A stretch of DNA of 64,000 bases from Paludisphaera borealis (GTDB lineage Bacteria; Planctomycetota; Planctomycetia; Isosphaerales; Isosphaeraceae): the NCBI RefSeq assembly GCF_001956985.1, contig NZ_CP019082.1, forward strand, positions 5,890,001 to 5,954,000. Direction: 5' to 3'. A program made the translations under genes and the position numbers. The notes under the pieces were generated by a model that was not told the DNA's origin, did no database searches, and saw only the letters and a list, made by a program, of their open reading frames with translations. How positions within the stretch are numbered: the stretch's first letter is position 1; the number at the start of each line of letters is the position of its first letter. Below, piece after piece: positions 47,368 through 55,318 of the stretch.

Positions 47368-48687
47368 TCAGCGGATCGATCGGACCCAGCCCGACACGTC
47401 GCGGATCACGCGCTCGTCGACGATCCCCGGCTTGCCGTACTCGGCGGGGGTCGCCTTGCCTTCGCCTTTCTGGAAGCAGTGGTTGAGATCGGGATAGAGG
47501 TGGAAGGCCGTGTTGGCCCGCCCCTTGAGCGCCTGGCGGAACGCATCGAAGTCGACCTCGGTAACCTGATAGTCGCGGCCCCCCTGGAGGACCAGCACCG
47601 GCAACTTGGCGAGGCTGCCGGCGAGCTTGGCCGACTGGACGGCGGCCATCGACTTCCAGTAATACACCGACGCGCCCAGGATCTTCTCGTCGTCGCGGGC
47701 CTTGCCCGCCTTCATCCGGGCCAGCGCTTCGTCGATCGTCTTGTCCTTGGCGAGCTCGACGGCCTGGTCGGGGTCGACCTTTTTGATATGGTCGAGCTGA
47801 TCGCGGATCAACTCGTGCGGGGGACGGTTCGAGGCCGCCATGAGGATGACGCCGGCCAGCTTGCCGTCTTTCTGAGCGATCAGCGGGGCCAGCGTGCCTC
47901 CCAGACTGTGTCCCAGGACGAAGACGCGGTCGGGGTCGATCCCCGACATCCGCCGGGCCTGGGCGATCGTCGCAAGGACGTCGTCGACGACCTCTTCCTT
48001 GATCGTGATCTTGGCCACGACGGCCGGGTCTGCCACATACCGCGCGACATGCGCCTTGGTCCGTTTGTCGTACCGCAGCACGGCGACGCCCCGGCTCGAC
48101 AGGCCGTGGGCCAGGTCGCGAAACGGCGTGTTGGGGCCGATGGTCTCGTCGCGGTCCTGCGGGCCCGAGCCGTGGACCAGGATCACGAGCGGCGACTTGG
48201 CCGTTCCCTTCGGCCGGGTCAGAACGCCGGGCAACGGCCAACCCTCGGCTCCGACCGTCACCTTTTCCTCGGTGAATTTGCTCCGGTCGACGTACGGCGG
48301 ATCGGCCCGCTTGGTGGCTCCCTCGGCCGTCTTCGAGTCCTCGGCGGGGACCAGGAAGAAGCCTTCGATCTTCCCTTCGGCGTTGAAGCTGACCAGGGCG
48401 TCGAGGGCCGTGGATTTGAACTCGCAACGGATCTTCGCCCGCCGCGACTTGCCGACCTTGTCCTCGCGCGGCTCGCCCGTCTTCGTGATCGGGCCGAGCT
48501 GCTTGATCAGGCCTTCCCAGGTCTGCGACAGCTTGGCCGGCGGCAGCACCTCCTTCATCTTGGCGTCGAAATTCGCACTCGCCTCCTCGAATCTGGACGC
48601 CTGGCATTTCTCAAGAAACGTCCGCGCGTCGTCCTTCACGTCCCCCGCGACCACCATCATCAGCACGATCGGCAGCACTTGAAGCAT
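47368..48687 (-). CDS. Exported esterase: DUF3887-like domain plus alpha/beta hydrolase
   Basis: 439 aa from ATG 48687, with AGGTGGG 8 bases upstream. A signal peptide (MLQVLPIVLMMVVAG) precedes a ~100-residue domain (RTFLEKCQASRFEEASANFDAKMKE, LSQTWEGLIKQLGPI) of the DUF3887 kind. The hydrolase domain has LVILVHGSGPQDRDETIGPN (oxyanion), GHSLGGTLAP (Ser), LVLQGGRDYQV (Asp) and LNHCFQKG (His). Similar two-domain proteins are annotated as serine aminopeptidase/esterase of unknown substrate. Confidence 0.85.
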   Translation of the reverse strand: MLQVLPIVLMMVVAGDVKDDARTFLEKCQASRFEEASANFDAKMKEVLPPAKLSQTWEGLIKQLGPITKTGEPREDKVGKSRRAKIRCEFKSTALDALVSFNAEGKIEGFFLVPAEDSKTAEGATKRADPPYVDRSKFTEEKVTVGAEGWPLPGVLTRPKGTAKSPLVILVHGSGPQDRDETIGPNTPFRDLAHGLSSRGVAVLRYDKRTKAHVARYVADPAVVAKITIKEEVVDDVLATIAQARRMSGIDPDRVFVLGHSLGGTLAPLIAQKDGKLAGVILMAASNRPPHELIRDQLDHIKKVDPDQAVELAKDKTIDEALARMKAGKARDDEKILGASVYYWKSMAAVQSAKLAGSLAKLPVLVLQGGRDYQVTEVDFDAFRQALKGRANTAFHLYPDLNHCFQKGEGKATPAEYGKPGIVDERVIRDVSGWVRSIR

Positions 48688-48833
48688 GGCGATTCCCACC
48701 TTTCGTCCGAGCTTCGCATTTAGACGGATTTCTAATTATCGTCCAGACGGAGGAAATCGCAAGCGGGATGAAGCCCGGACCGGCCCTATTGGAGCTGGCC
48801 ACAGTGAGGTCGGTCCGGAATCGAGCGAGCGGG

Positions 48834-50441
48834 TCAGGGGAGGGGGACCGGGGGCTTGAGGGCCGGGATTTCGAGGGTCCGGGCGGTTTTGGTCTTCAGG
48901 TTGACGACCTTGATCTTGTGGTTGTTGGTGTCGGCGACGTAGAGGTTGTCGCCGACGACGCTGAGTCCGCCGGGCTGGTAGAACGTCGGGGGGACGTCGG
49001 TGTCGCCGGACTCGTTGGTGCCGACGAAGGTGGCGACGGTGGCGGTGGCGGGGTCGCAGGCCTTGACCTTGTTGTTGTAGGTGTCGGCGATGAACAGCTT
49101 GCCGTCGCCGTAGGCGAGGCCGAGGCAGTGCTGGAGCCGGACCTGCTCGGGCCCCTTGCCGTCGCGGTCGCCGTAATCGAAGAGGCCCTTGCCGACGATC
49201 CGGCCGACCTTGGGTTCGGGGCCGCTCAGGCCGGTGATGATCCGAACGCCGGAGACTTCGGAGTCGGCGACGAACAAGTGTTTCCCGTCGGTGGCCAGGC
49301 CGCTGGGCTGGGCGAAATTCGAGTCTCTGAGGTCGCCGTCGAGGATGTTCTCGCGCCCGGAGCCGGCCCACGAGCGGACCGTGCCGTCGGCCGGGTCGAA
49401 TTTCCAGATCTGGTGCGGGCCGGCCATGGCGATGTAGATGGTCCGCGAGCCGGGGATCTGGATCACGTCCCAGGGGCTCGAAATCTGCGACGTCTTGCCC
49501 GGCCCGACGAAGACGTGTCGGGGATCGTGCTGGGCTTGCTGGCCGTCGCCGACGACGGTGGTCACTTCCTTCTTTTTGAGGTCGATCGCGCGGATCGCGT
49601 GGTTCTCGGTGTCGGCGACGTAGAGGACGTCGCCTTCAAGGCACATGCCCTGCTGGCGGTTGAACCGGGCCTTGGCGTACGAGCCGTCGACCAGTCCGTG
49701 GCCGCCGTCGCCGATGACCACCGGGTCGCCGCCGTTCAGGTCGGTCTGGACGATCCGGTTGTGGCCGGTGTCGGAGATGAACAGGCGGTTGCTCCCGGCG
49801 TCGGCCAGGACCTTGCCCGGGAAGAGCAGGGCCTTGTCGGCGTACTGGCTTTCCTCGGTGGCGAACTCGATTGGCTTCTCGTTGAGCTTGCCGGCCTTGC
49901 GGAACTTGGCGGCCAGCTCGCCGATGACCCTGTCGAAGAGCTCGTAATTGCCTTCGCCGCTGCGCGAGCCGACGACGTTGCCGTCGGGATCGATCAAGGT
50001 GAGCGTCGGCCAGCCGCTGGCGCCGAACCGCTCCCAGATCCTCATCTCGGCGTCGTTGGCGACCGGATGCTTGATCCGGTACTCGGCGACCTTTTTTCGG
50101 ATGTTCTCGGTGTCGCGCTCGGCGTCGAACTTGCCGGAATGCACGCCGATGACGACCAGCTCCTTGCCGTACTTCTTCTCAAGCTTTTCGAGGTCGGGGA
50201 GGATGTGGTGGCAGTTAATGCAGCAGTAGGTCCAGAAGTCGAGGAGGACGATCTTCCCCTTCAGCGACTCCAGCTCGATCGGCCCCGAGTTGATCCAGCC
50301 GACCGCGCCGTCCAGGCTGGGCTTCGGCTCGGCGGGCTCCTGGAGCGAGCCGCCGTAAATGGACGTCGACCCGGCGAGCAAGGCGACGGCCAGGGTCAAC
50401 CAGCCCCAAAGGCCGACATTCTCGAACCGACGTCCCTGCAT
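48834..50441 (-). CDS. Thioredoxin-like/NHL-repeat protein (NHLRC2 type)
   Basis: 535 aa from ATG 50441, preceded by GAGGAG at ~8 bases. N-terminal signal anchor (WGWLTLAVALLAGSTSIYG), a TlpA-like thioredoxin domain with VLLDFWTYCCINCHHILPDL (Cys pair), and a six-bladed NHL propeller: repeats such as NRLFISDTGHNRIVQTDL, DVLYVADTENHAIRAIDL, KHLFVADSEVSGVRII, GKLFIADTYNNKVKACD and DNLYVADTNNHKIKVVNL. The architecture equals animal NHLRC2 and many bacterial homologues. Predicted periplasmic or surface redox protein; partner unknown. Confidence 0.92.
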   Translation of the reverse strand: MQGRRFENVGLWGWLTLAVALLAGSTSIYGGSLQEPAEPKPSLDGAVGWINSGPIELESLKGKIVLLDFWTYCCINCHHILPDLEKLEKKYGKELVVIGVHSGKFDAERDTENIRKKVAEYRIKHPVANDAEMRIWERFGASGWPTLTLIDPDGNVVGSRSGEGNYELFDRVIGELAAKFRKAGKLNEKPIEFATEESQYADKALLFPGKVLADAGSNRLFISDTGHNRIVQTDLNGGDPVVIGDGGHGLVDGSYAKARFNRQQGMCLEGDVLYVADTENHAIRAIDLKKKEVTTVVGDGQQAQHDPRHVFVGPGKTSQISSPWDVIQIPGSRTIYIAMAGPHQIWKFDPADGTVRSWAGSGRENILDGDLRDSNFAQPSGLATDGKHLFVADSEVSGVRIITGLSGPEPKVGRIVGKGLFDYGDRDGKGPEQVRLQHCLGLAYGDGKLFIADTYNNKVKACDPATATVATFVGTNESGDTDVPPTFYQPGGLSVVGDNLYVADTNNHKIKVVNLKTKTARTLEIPALKPPVPLP

Positions 50442-50713
50442 GGCTTCTGCTCCTCGTCGAGGGATGCGCGTAGGTAGGTGGGATGGAGTCATTTCGACTT
50501 CGGACTCATTGTAAACGACTGGCCGCCGTTCGACAGGACTTTCCGGTCTCGGTCCGATCGAGCTGTGGGACCGTAGGATCAACGACGGGCGTTCCAACGC
50601 TCGGCTTTCGCGGTTGGCCGGTCGCCCCTCGCGATGTTAAGATGAAGTGTGGGCGGTGGAGGATCGACGAGGCATGTCGGGGTCGCGACGTTTACGGCGC
50701 GCCCCTTTCGGCC

Positions 50714-51736
50714 ATGCCAAACCCGTGCAACAGGGCGATCATTGTGAGCCAGGACAAGTCTCTGATCTGCACGTCGTCGAACCGGGTCGATCCCTACGGG
50801 GAGCTGAAAGTCTTCGCCGGGAGCGCCAGCGGAGTGCTGGGGAAGTCGATCTGCGAGCACCTCGGGGTTGATCTGGCGAAGTCGGAGACGAAGACGTTCA
50901 GCGAAGGCAACGTATTCGTCCGGGTGCTCGAAAACGTCCGCGGCCGCGACGTGTACGTGATCCAGGGGACCGAGTATCCGGTCAACGACAACTTCATGGA
51001 GTTGTTGTTCTGGATCGACGCCTTCAAGCGCGCCAGCGCCACGCAGGTCACGGCCGTGATCCCGTTCTTCTCCTACGCCAAGGGGGACAAGAAGGACGAG
51101 CCCCGGGTGTCGATCCGGGCGCGCGTCTGCGCCGATTGCATCGAGGCGGCCGGCGCCGACCGGGTCTTGACGCTCGACCTGCACAGCCCGCAGATCCAGG
51201 GGTTCTTCAAGATCCCCGTCGACCATCTGTACGCGATGCCGGTCCTCGTCGACTACTTCCGGCGCAAGGAGATCCCCGACCTGGTCGTCGGCTCGCCCGA
51301 CGTCGGCTTCGGCAAGCAGGCGTACAAGTTCGCCGAGATGATCCACGCGCCGGTCGTCTTCGGCAACAAGGTTCGACGCGGCCACGACGAGAAGGCCGAG
51401 ATGCTCGACATCGTGGGCGACGTCAAGGACAAGAACGTCCTGATCGTCGACGACTTCACGATCACCGGCGGCACCCTGATCGAGATGGCCCAGGCCTGCA
51501 AGGAGCGCGGGGCGCGCGACGTCTACGCCTGCGTCTCGCACGGCGTCTTCTCCAAGGGCTCGGCCGAGAAGCTTGCCCGCTCGCCTATCAAGGAGCTGGT
51601 CCTGACCGACACGATCGGCTACCGGTTCGAGCCGCTCCCCCCGTGCTGCAAGGTCGTGAGCATCGCCAACCTCTTCGCCGACGCCATCATGTCGATCCAC
51701 CGCCGAGAGAGCGTCAGCCGCCTGTTCAACTACTGA
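50714..51736 (+). CDS. prs: Ribose-phosphate pyrophosphokinase (PRPP synthase)
   Basis: 340 aa from ATG 50714; the start is uncertain because no ribosome-binding site is visible and ATG 50642 is also in frame. ~28 extra N-terminal residues (AIIVSQDKSLICTSSNRVD) precede the usual KVFAGSASGVLG start. Landmarks: TFSEGNVFVRV, DLHSPQIQGFF, SPDVGFGKQAYKFAE and the PRPP loop VLIVDDFTITGGTLIE, which is related to but not identical with class I synthases (VDDMIDTAGT). It transfers pyrophosphate from ATP to ribose-5-phosphate. The last 36 bases are duplicated at 53031-53066. Confidence 0.9.
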   Translation: MPNPCNRAIIVSQDKSLICTSSNRVDPYGELKVFAGSASGVLGKSICEHLGVDLAKSETKTFSEGNVFVRVLENVRGRDVYVIQGTEYPVNDNFMELLFWIDAFKRASATQVTAVIPFFSYAKGDKKDEPRVSIRARVCADCIEAAGADRVLTLDLHSPQIQGFFKIPVDHLYAMPVLVDYFRRKEIPDLVVGSPDVGFGKQAYKFAEMIHAPVVFGNKVRRGHDEKAEMLDIVGDVKDKNVLIVDDFTITGGTLIEMAQACKERGARDVYACVSHGVFSKGSAEKLARSPIKELVLTDTIGYRFEPLPPCCKVVSIANLFADAIMSIHRRESVSRLFNY

Positions 51737-51750
51737 GCCGGCGTCTGCGT

Positions 51751-51788
51751 GCGAACGAAGCAAGTCGGACGGGCCTGACTTCGTTCGC
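51751..51788. terminator. Hairpin between prs and the convergent 108-aa gene
   Basis: Perfect 10-bp stem GCGAACGAAG / CTTCGTTCGC with an 18-base loop, 15 bases after the prs stop. No T-run on either strand. Placed in the middle of a convergent gap, so a bidirectional terminator or RNA 3'-end stabiliser. Confidence 0.5.
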
Positions 51789-51814
51789 TCGGGCTCGCCT
51801 GGCGTGCACGGTCA

Positions 51815-52141
51815 TCAGGGAGGCGAGGGCGCTGTAAGCGCCGGGTTGGGCGGGTCCGGCTCGACCCACGAGAACGGGCGCGAGGCGGCGTCCTGGTATT
51901 TCTCGATGAGCCCGGCGTAGTAGGCCGCGACCGCCTGCCACGCCTTGGCCGCTTCGGGATCATTCGCCTCGAGGAATTGGAGGGCGTGATCGCGGGCCGC
52001 CGCCTCGTTCAGCAGGGCGGACTGCTGGCGGGCGATCATCGTATGCTGCCTCCGGTCCTCCATCGCGAGGCAGCTTGCAATCAGGGCGACGACGGCGACG
52101 ACCGCCATCCACCGTCTTGTCGTCATCCGGCCGCGTCGCAT
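51815..52141 (-). CDS. Small exported or anchored protein, unknown
   Basis: 108 aa. N-terminal basic stretch (MRRGRMTTRRW) followed by a hydrophobic segment AVVAVVALIASCLAM, then a helical, Gln/Ala-rich body (IARQQSALLNEAAARDHALQFLE, AAKAWQAVAAYYAGLIEKY) and a Pro-rich tail. ATG 52126 is an alternative start. No family recognised; 16 bases from the next minus-strand gene, likely one unit with it. Confidence 0.6.
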   Translation of the reverse strand: MRRGRMTTRRWMAVVAVVALIASCLAMEDRRQHTMIARQQSALLNEAAARDHALQFLEANDPEAAKAWQAVAAYYAGLIEKYQDAASRPFSWVEPDPPNPALTAPSPP

Positions 52142-52157
52142 GGCTCACCCGTCGCCG

Positions 52158-52805
52158 TCAACGGCCCTCGTCCTTCGAAGAACCTAATTCCAGCTTGGCC
52201 CGATACTCCTCGCTTTGTCTCCGGAGTTCGGCGCGATGGGCTGCTCCTTCGCGCAAAAGCACCGCGTCCTCAGCGTACATTTTCGATCGCTCGGCCCAGG
52301 TCACCGATTCCCACGACTCGCCGCGGGCGTCTTTGGCGAGGCTTTCCGCGGCCAGCGCCTCAAGGCGGGCTGCTTCCTCGAGCGGCTCAACCTCTCCATT
52401 CCGAAACACTCTCTTGATGAGGGCTTCGGTCTGATCCCATTTAAAGGTCAGTGCTGCCCTGATGCGTTCGCGCTCGCTCTGAGACTGGGCGAGGAGGGGA
52501 TAGATCGGGGCGATCAGTGCGATTACTAGCATCAACTCCCATAGCTTGCCCGGCTTTCGCTGCGCGAAGATTCCCCAAGGGGAGTCCGGATTTCGGAGTG
52601 GCCGACGAGAGGCGAGGATCTGGAAGATGGGCAAGACGACGGCCATGTAGCACATCGCCAATGTCATGTAAGTGGTCGCGGGGAGATAGATGCTCCCTCT
52701 CTCCCATTCCCAGAACCAGAGGATGATGTGACCGACAGCCGTGCATAGGAATGCCGCCAGGTAGACCATCGTCAAGACGCGGAGTTGGACAGGTGTGGGT
52801 CGCAT
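52158..52805 (-). CDS. Membrane protein with cytoplasmic coiled coil, unknown
   Basis: 215 aa; AAGGAG is 7 bases before ATG 52805. Three hydrophobic helices (VLTMVYLAAFLCTAVGHIILWFW, TYMTLAMCYMAVVLPIFQIL, LWELMLVIALIAPIYPLL) are followed by ~110 charged helical residues (ARLEALAAESLAKDARGESWE, HRAELRRQSEEYRAKLELG). No family recognised. Cotranscribed with the 108-aa gene. Confidence 0.65.
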   Translation of the reverse strand: MRPTPVQLRVLTMVYLAAFLCTAVGHIILWFWEWERGSIYLPATTYMTLAMCYMAVVLPIFQILASRRPLRNPDSPWGIFAQRKPGKLWELMLVIALIAPIYPLLAQSQSERERIRAALTFKWDQTEALIKRVFRNGEVEPLEEAARLEALAAESLAKDARGESWESVTWAERSKMYAEDAVLLREGAAHRAELRRQSEEYRAKLELGSSKDEGR

Positions 52806-52956
52806 TCCAGTTCTCCTTATATCTCCTCCATCCTACCGTGCGTCCATGGTGGTTGGTAGCCGACGGCCCCGGGTCGTCCTGGGAATGGGAGCCGGCCCTG
52901 CTCACCTCGCCGAGTCCCCCACGACCTGGCCGAACGGGTGCGTCACGGCGGCCTCA

Positions 52957-53027
52957 GGTGGCTGTGGCGGGATGCCATGGTGTGGACGCCCCGGCCCCCG
53001 CGTCTGTGGCATTTCGTCACAGCCACC
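52957..53027. repeat. Inverted repeat, possible fourth palindromic element
   Basis: Arms of 21 bases (GGTGGCTGTGGCGGGATGCCA at 52957-52976/77, and its inverse at 53007-53027) pair with three mismatches around a GC-rich centre. Only one copy is seen in the window. It lies in the ~400-base gap 52806-53206, next to the duplicated prs end. Confidence 0.6.
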
Positions 53028-53030
53028 CGC

Positions 53031-53066
53031 CGCCGCGAGAGCGTCAGCCGCCTGTTCAACGACTGA
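53031..53066 (+). pseudogene. Fragment duplicating the 3' end of prs
   Basis: 36 bases identical to 51701-51736 at 34 positions, encoding RRESVSRLFND and a stop (prs: RRESVSRLFNY and stop). Upstream sequence in this frame is not PRPP-synthase-like, so only the tail survives. Either a remnant of a decayed prs copy or a short segmental duplication. Confidence 0.6.
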
Positions 53067-53206
53067 CACCGAGCCAGGCGGCCCGAGGCGGACGGCGATT
53101 GGTTTCGACCGACCTCGGCACGTTTATTGCGATCTCTTAATCTCGGCCGAGTGATGGTGGTCGCACCATGCTGACGGCCGGGAGATCACAATTCAGGAGA
53201 TCGACG

Positions 53207-53416
53207 ATGGCTGATAAAGCAAAGCATCCCGCCTCGGAGCATCACCATCAGGCGGCGGCCCACCATCACGCCGCGGCGCATCACCATCACGCCGCGGCGC
53301 ACCATCACGACATCGGCGAGCACGCGGAGGCCAAGCAACACGCGACCGCCGCCCACGAGCACAGCGAGAAGGCCCACGCCCACACGAAGACGGCCCACGA
53401 GCAATCCCATAAATGA
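53207..53416 (+). CDS. His/Ala-rich small protein
   Basis: 69 aa; AGGAGA lies 7 bases before ATG 53207. About one third His: clusters HHH, HHH, HHHH, HHH spaced by AAA, then H-x-A/K-x-H patterns (EHAEAKQHATAAHEHSEKAHAHTK). No signal peptide or membrane helix. Similar small His/Ala-rich proteins occur in proteobacteria without known function; metal (Ni, Zn, Cu) buffering is a reasonable inference. The upstream region has a weak promoter-like TTGGTT/TTTATT pair (53099-53128). Confidence 0.65.
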   Translation: MADKAKHPASEHHHQAAAHHHAAAHHHHAAAHHHDIGEHAEAKQHATAAHEHSEKAHAHTKTAHEQSHK

Positions 53417-53553
53417 CCGTCGGAACCGCCGCGCCGTCGCCGGTCGCCGCCAGGCGGACCGGCGAGGCAATCGGTCCAAATCATTCTCCTCACGAAGCGA
53501 GGCGGTCGCGGTTCCGTGTGAGGAACGCGCGGATTGTCCTTGCGGCTGGTAAG

Positions 53554-54201
53554 TCACGCCCCTGCGGCGGGGGGGGGAAGCTGGATGGCGTCGGGCCCGG
53601 GCAGGTCGGCTTGGGTCAGGCCCGAGACGACCAGGAGTCGTTTTTGGCCGTCCGGCAGCACTTCGATCGTGGCGTTGAGGATGGGGCGCTTCTCGTTCTC
53701 GAAATACGCGTGCTTGCGCCCAATCATGAAGCGGACGAAATCGATGGCCGCCTCGACCTCGTCCTCGTCCGCCGGCACGCCTTCATACCGGCCTTCGAGT
53801 AATAAGCTCCGAACCTCCGCCTCGTCCACCGCATCGGAACTCAGAGCGAGGTTCCAGGCCAGGCTCGCCACGAGCAACATACTCGACAGGGCCCTCTCGC
53901 TCTGCTCTTCATCCCAGACAGGCCGGACGAATTCCTTCAAGACGACCGACATCTTCAATCGCCCGAACTCGTTGAGGTCCTCCGAGTCGAAGTCGAAGGG
54001 CTCATCGGGGGCAAGCACTCCGCGTTCGTAGAAGACGCGCAGGTAGTCGAGTTCGGTCGGTTCGTATAATTCATCGAACTCGCCGATGTAGCTCGGCCCC
54101 CAGTCCTTCGTCTCCGAGTGCAGGATCGGTGGGGCGCGACGCGCCTGGTTCTTCTCGGAGAACAACCGCTTCGGCTTTTGCGCTTTCTTGTGTGATGACA
54201 T
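53554..54201 (-). CDS. Hypothetical acidic protein
   Basis: 215 aa from ATG 54201 (GAGAGGGG ~7 bases upstream). A basic N-terminus (MSSHKKAQKPKRLFSEKNQARR) leads to an acidic helical body (FDSEDLNEFGRLKMSVVLKEFVRPVWDEEQSE, ADEDEVEAAIDFVRFMIGRK) and a Pro-rich end. No family recognised. The sequence around its start codon is repeated 94 bases upstream in decayed form. Confidence 0.55.
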   Translation of the reverse strand: MSSHKKAQKPKRLFSEKNQARRAPPILHSETKDWGPSYIGEFDELYEPTELDYLRVFYERGVLAPDEPFDFDSEDLNEFGRLKMSVVLKEFVRPVWDEEQSERALSSMLLVASLAWNLALSSDAVDEAEVRSLLLEGRYEGVPADEDEVEAAIDFVRFMIGRKHAYFENEKRPILNATIEVLPDGQKRLLVVSGLTQADLPGPDAIQLPPPAAGA

Positions 54202-54259
54202 GATCGATCCCCTCTCCGCGCGGGCGCGATTTAAGATCGTTGCGACGGGGCGGAAGGAG

Positions 54260-54322
54260 TCAGGTTCGTTTTTGCGATTTCTCGTGTGACGACACGACCC
54301 ACCTCCTCGCCACGCGGACGCT
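54260..54322 (-). pseudogene. Decayed duplicate of the 5' end of the gene starting at 54201
   Basis: 54271-54321 aligns without gaps to 54177-54227 at 40 of 51 positions, including the ribosome-binding region, the start codon (ATG changed to GTG at 54293-54295) and the first codons. The duplicate reads MSSHEKSQKRT and then stops at 54260-54262, against MSSHKKAQKPKR in the intact gene. Confidence 0.6.
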
Positions 54323-54451
54323 TGGGGACTTTCCCCTCGATTTTCCCGCCGGAACGCCGACGCGTTATTTTCTTGGTCTCGCGAAGTGGCCCGGCGGGGC
54401 GGTTGCGGGTACGCTTGATGACAGCGATCCCACGGCTTATGAGGAATGTTC

Positions 54452-54907
54452 ATGCCCCTGTACGTCGACGCCGACGCCTGTCCGGTGAAAGAGGAGATCT
54501 ACCGGGTGGGCCGGCGCTATGAGCTGAAGGTGTTCGTGGTGGCAAACTCGGTCATCCGGGTCCCTGCCGAGCCGCTGATAGAGATGGTGGTCGTGAGCGG
54601 CGGGTTCGACGTCGCCGACGACTGGATCGCCGAGCGGGCCGTGAAAGGGGACGTCGTCGTCACGTCCGACATCCCGCTCGCGGGGCGCTGCATCGAGACC
54701 GGCGCGCGGGTGCTCGGCGCCAAGGGGTTCGAGTTCACCGAGGACGCGATCGGCGACGCCCTGGCGACCCGCGCCCTGCACGACATGCTCCGGCAAGGCG
54801 GGACCTTCGGCGGCGGCCCGGCTCCATTTGCGAAGACCGACCGCTCGCGATTCCTGTCGAAGCTCGACGAACTCGTCCACGCGGCTCGTCGCGATTTGCG
54901 GACCTGA
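54452..54907 (+). CDS. YaiI/YqxD family protein (DUF188)
   Basis: 151 aa. ATG 54452 lies 6 bases after GAGGA; ATG 54446 is within the ribosome-binding spacing and less likely. Conserved features: [20 protein letters not shown], a [28 protein letters not shown] core, and the C-terminal [22 protein letters not shown]. The family has a NYN/PIN-like fold with acidic residues and is of unknown function, possibly RNA-directed. Normal length. Confidence 0.92.
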   Translation: MPLYVDADACPVKEEIYRVGRRYELKVFVVANSVIRVPAEPLIEMVVVSGGFDVADDWIAERAVKGDVVVTSDIPLAGRCIETGARVLGAKGFEFTEDAIGDALATRALHDMLRQGGTFGGGPAPFAKTDRSRFLSKLDELVHAARRDLRT

Positions 54908-54937
54908 GTCGATTGCGCCGATCGGATCGATTTCCCG

Positions 54938-55255
54938 TCATTCCAGATCCTGATCGGCGTTCCACTCGACGGACACCGTCCTGTCGGAGATCCTCCAGAA
55001 CGGATCGCCGCAGACGGCTCGCCCCCTCCGCTTGCGCCCGGTTGAGTCGACGACGCAAATCTCGAAGACCCTCATCCGATCCGGGAGGAACCAGGGCGGC
55101 TTCCATTTCGTCGGTCGAATGTCAATCAACTCGATGTGTTCGGATTTAGCCCATTCGCTCAGGGCTTGGAGAGCCTTGCGAGTTAGCCATCGCAAGTGCG
55201 CTACGCACAATCTCAAAAACACCACGAAGACGAGGACAATGAAAATCGCATCCAA
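54938..55255 (-). CDS. Hypothetical membrane-anchored protein
   Basis: 105 aa starting at a TTG (55255), so the start is uncertain. One N-terminal helix (IFIVLVFVVFLRLCVAHLRWL) precedes a small soluble domain (IELIDIRPTKWKPPWFLPDRMRVFEICVVDSTGRKRRGRAVCGD) that looks like a real beta-sheet protein. Base composition is less GC-rich than in the neighbours. No family recognised. Confidence 0.45.
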   Translation of the reverse strand: MDAIFIVLVFVVFLRLCVAHLRWLTRKALQALSEWAKSEHIELIDIRPTKWKPPWFLPDRMRVFEICVVDSTGRKRRGRAVCGDPFWRISDRTVSVEWNADQDLE

Positions 55256-55318
55256 GTGATGGATCCAGAGTCGGCAATGACCTATCCATAATCGTCGTCC
55301 AACGGAGTATTAGAACGC

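Noticed and set aside
50483-50713. N-terminal extension of PRPP synthase up to 77 codons longer
   Set aside because: The added sequence is Arg/Gly-rich, overlaps the 5' region of the divergent thioredoxin-NHL gene and has no conserved motif; still, the exact start is uncertain.
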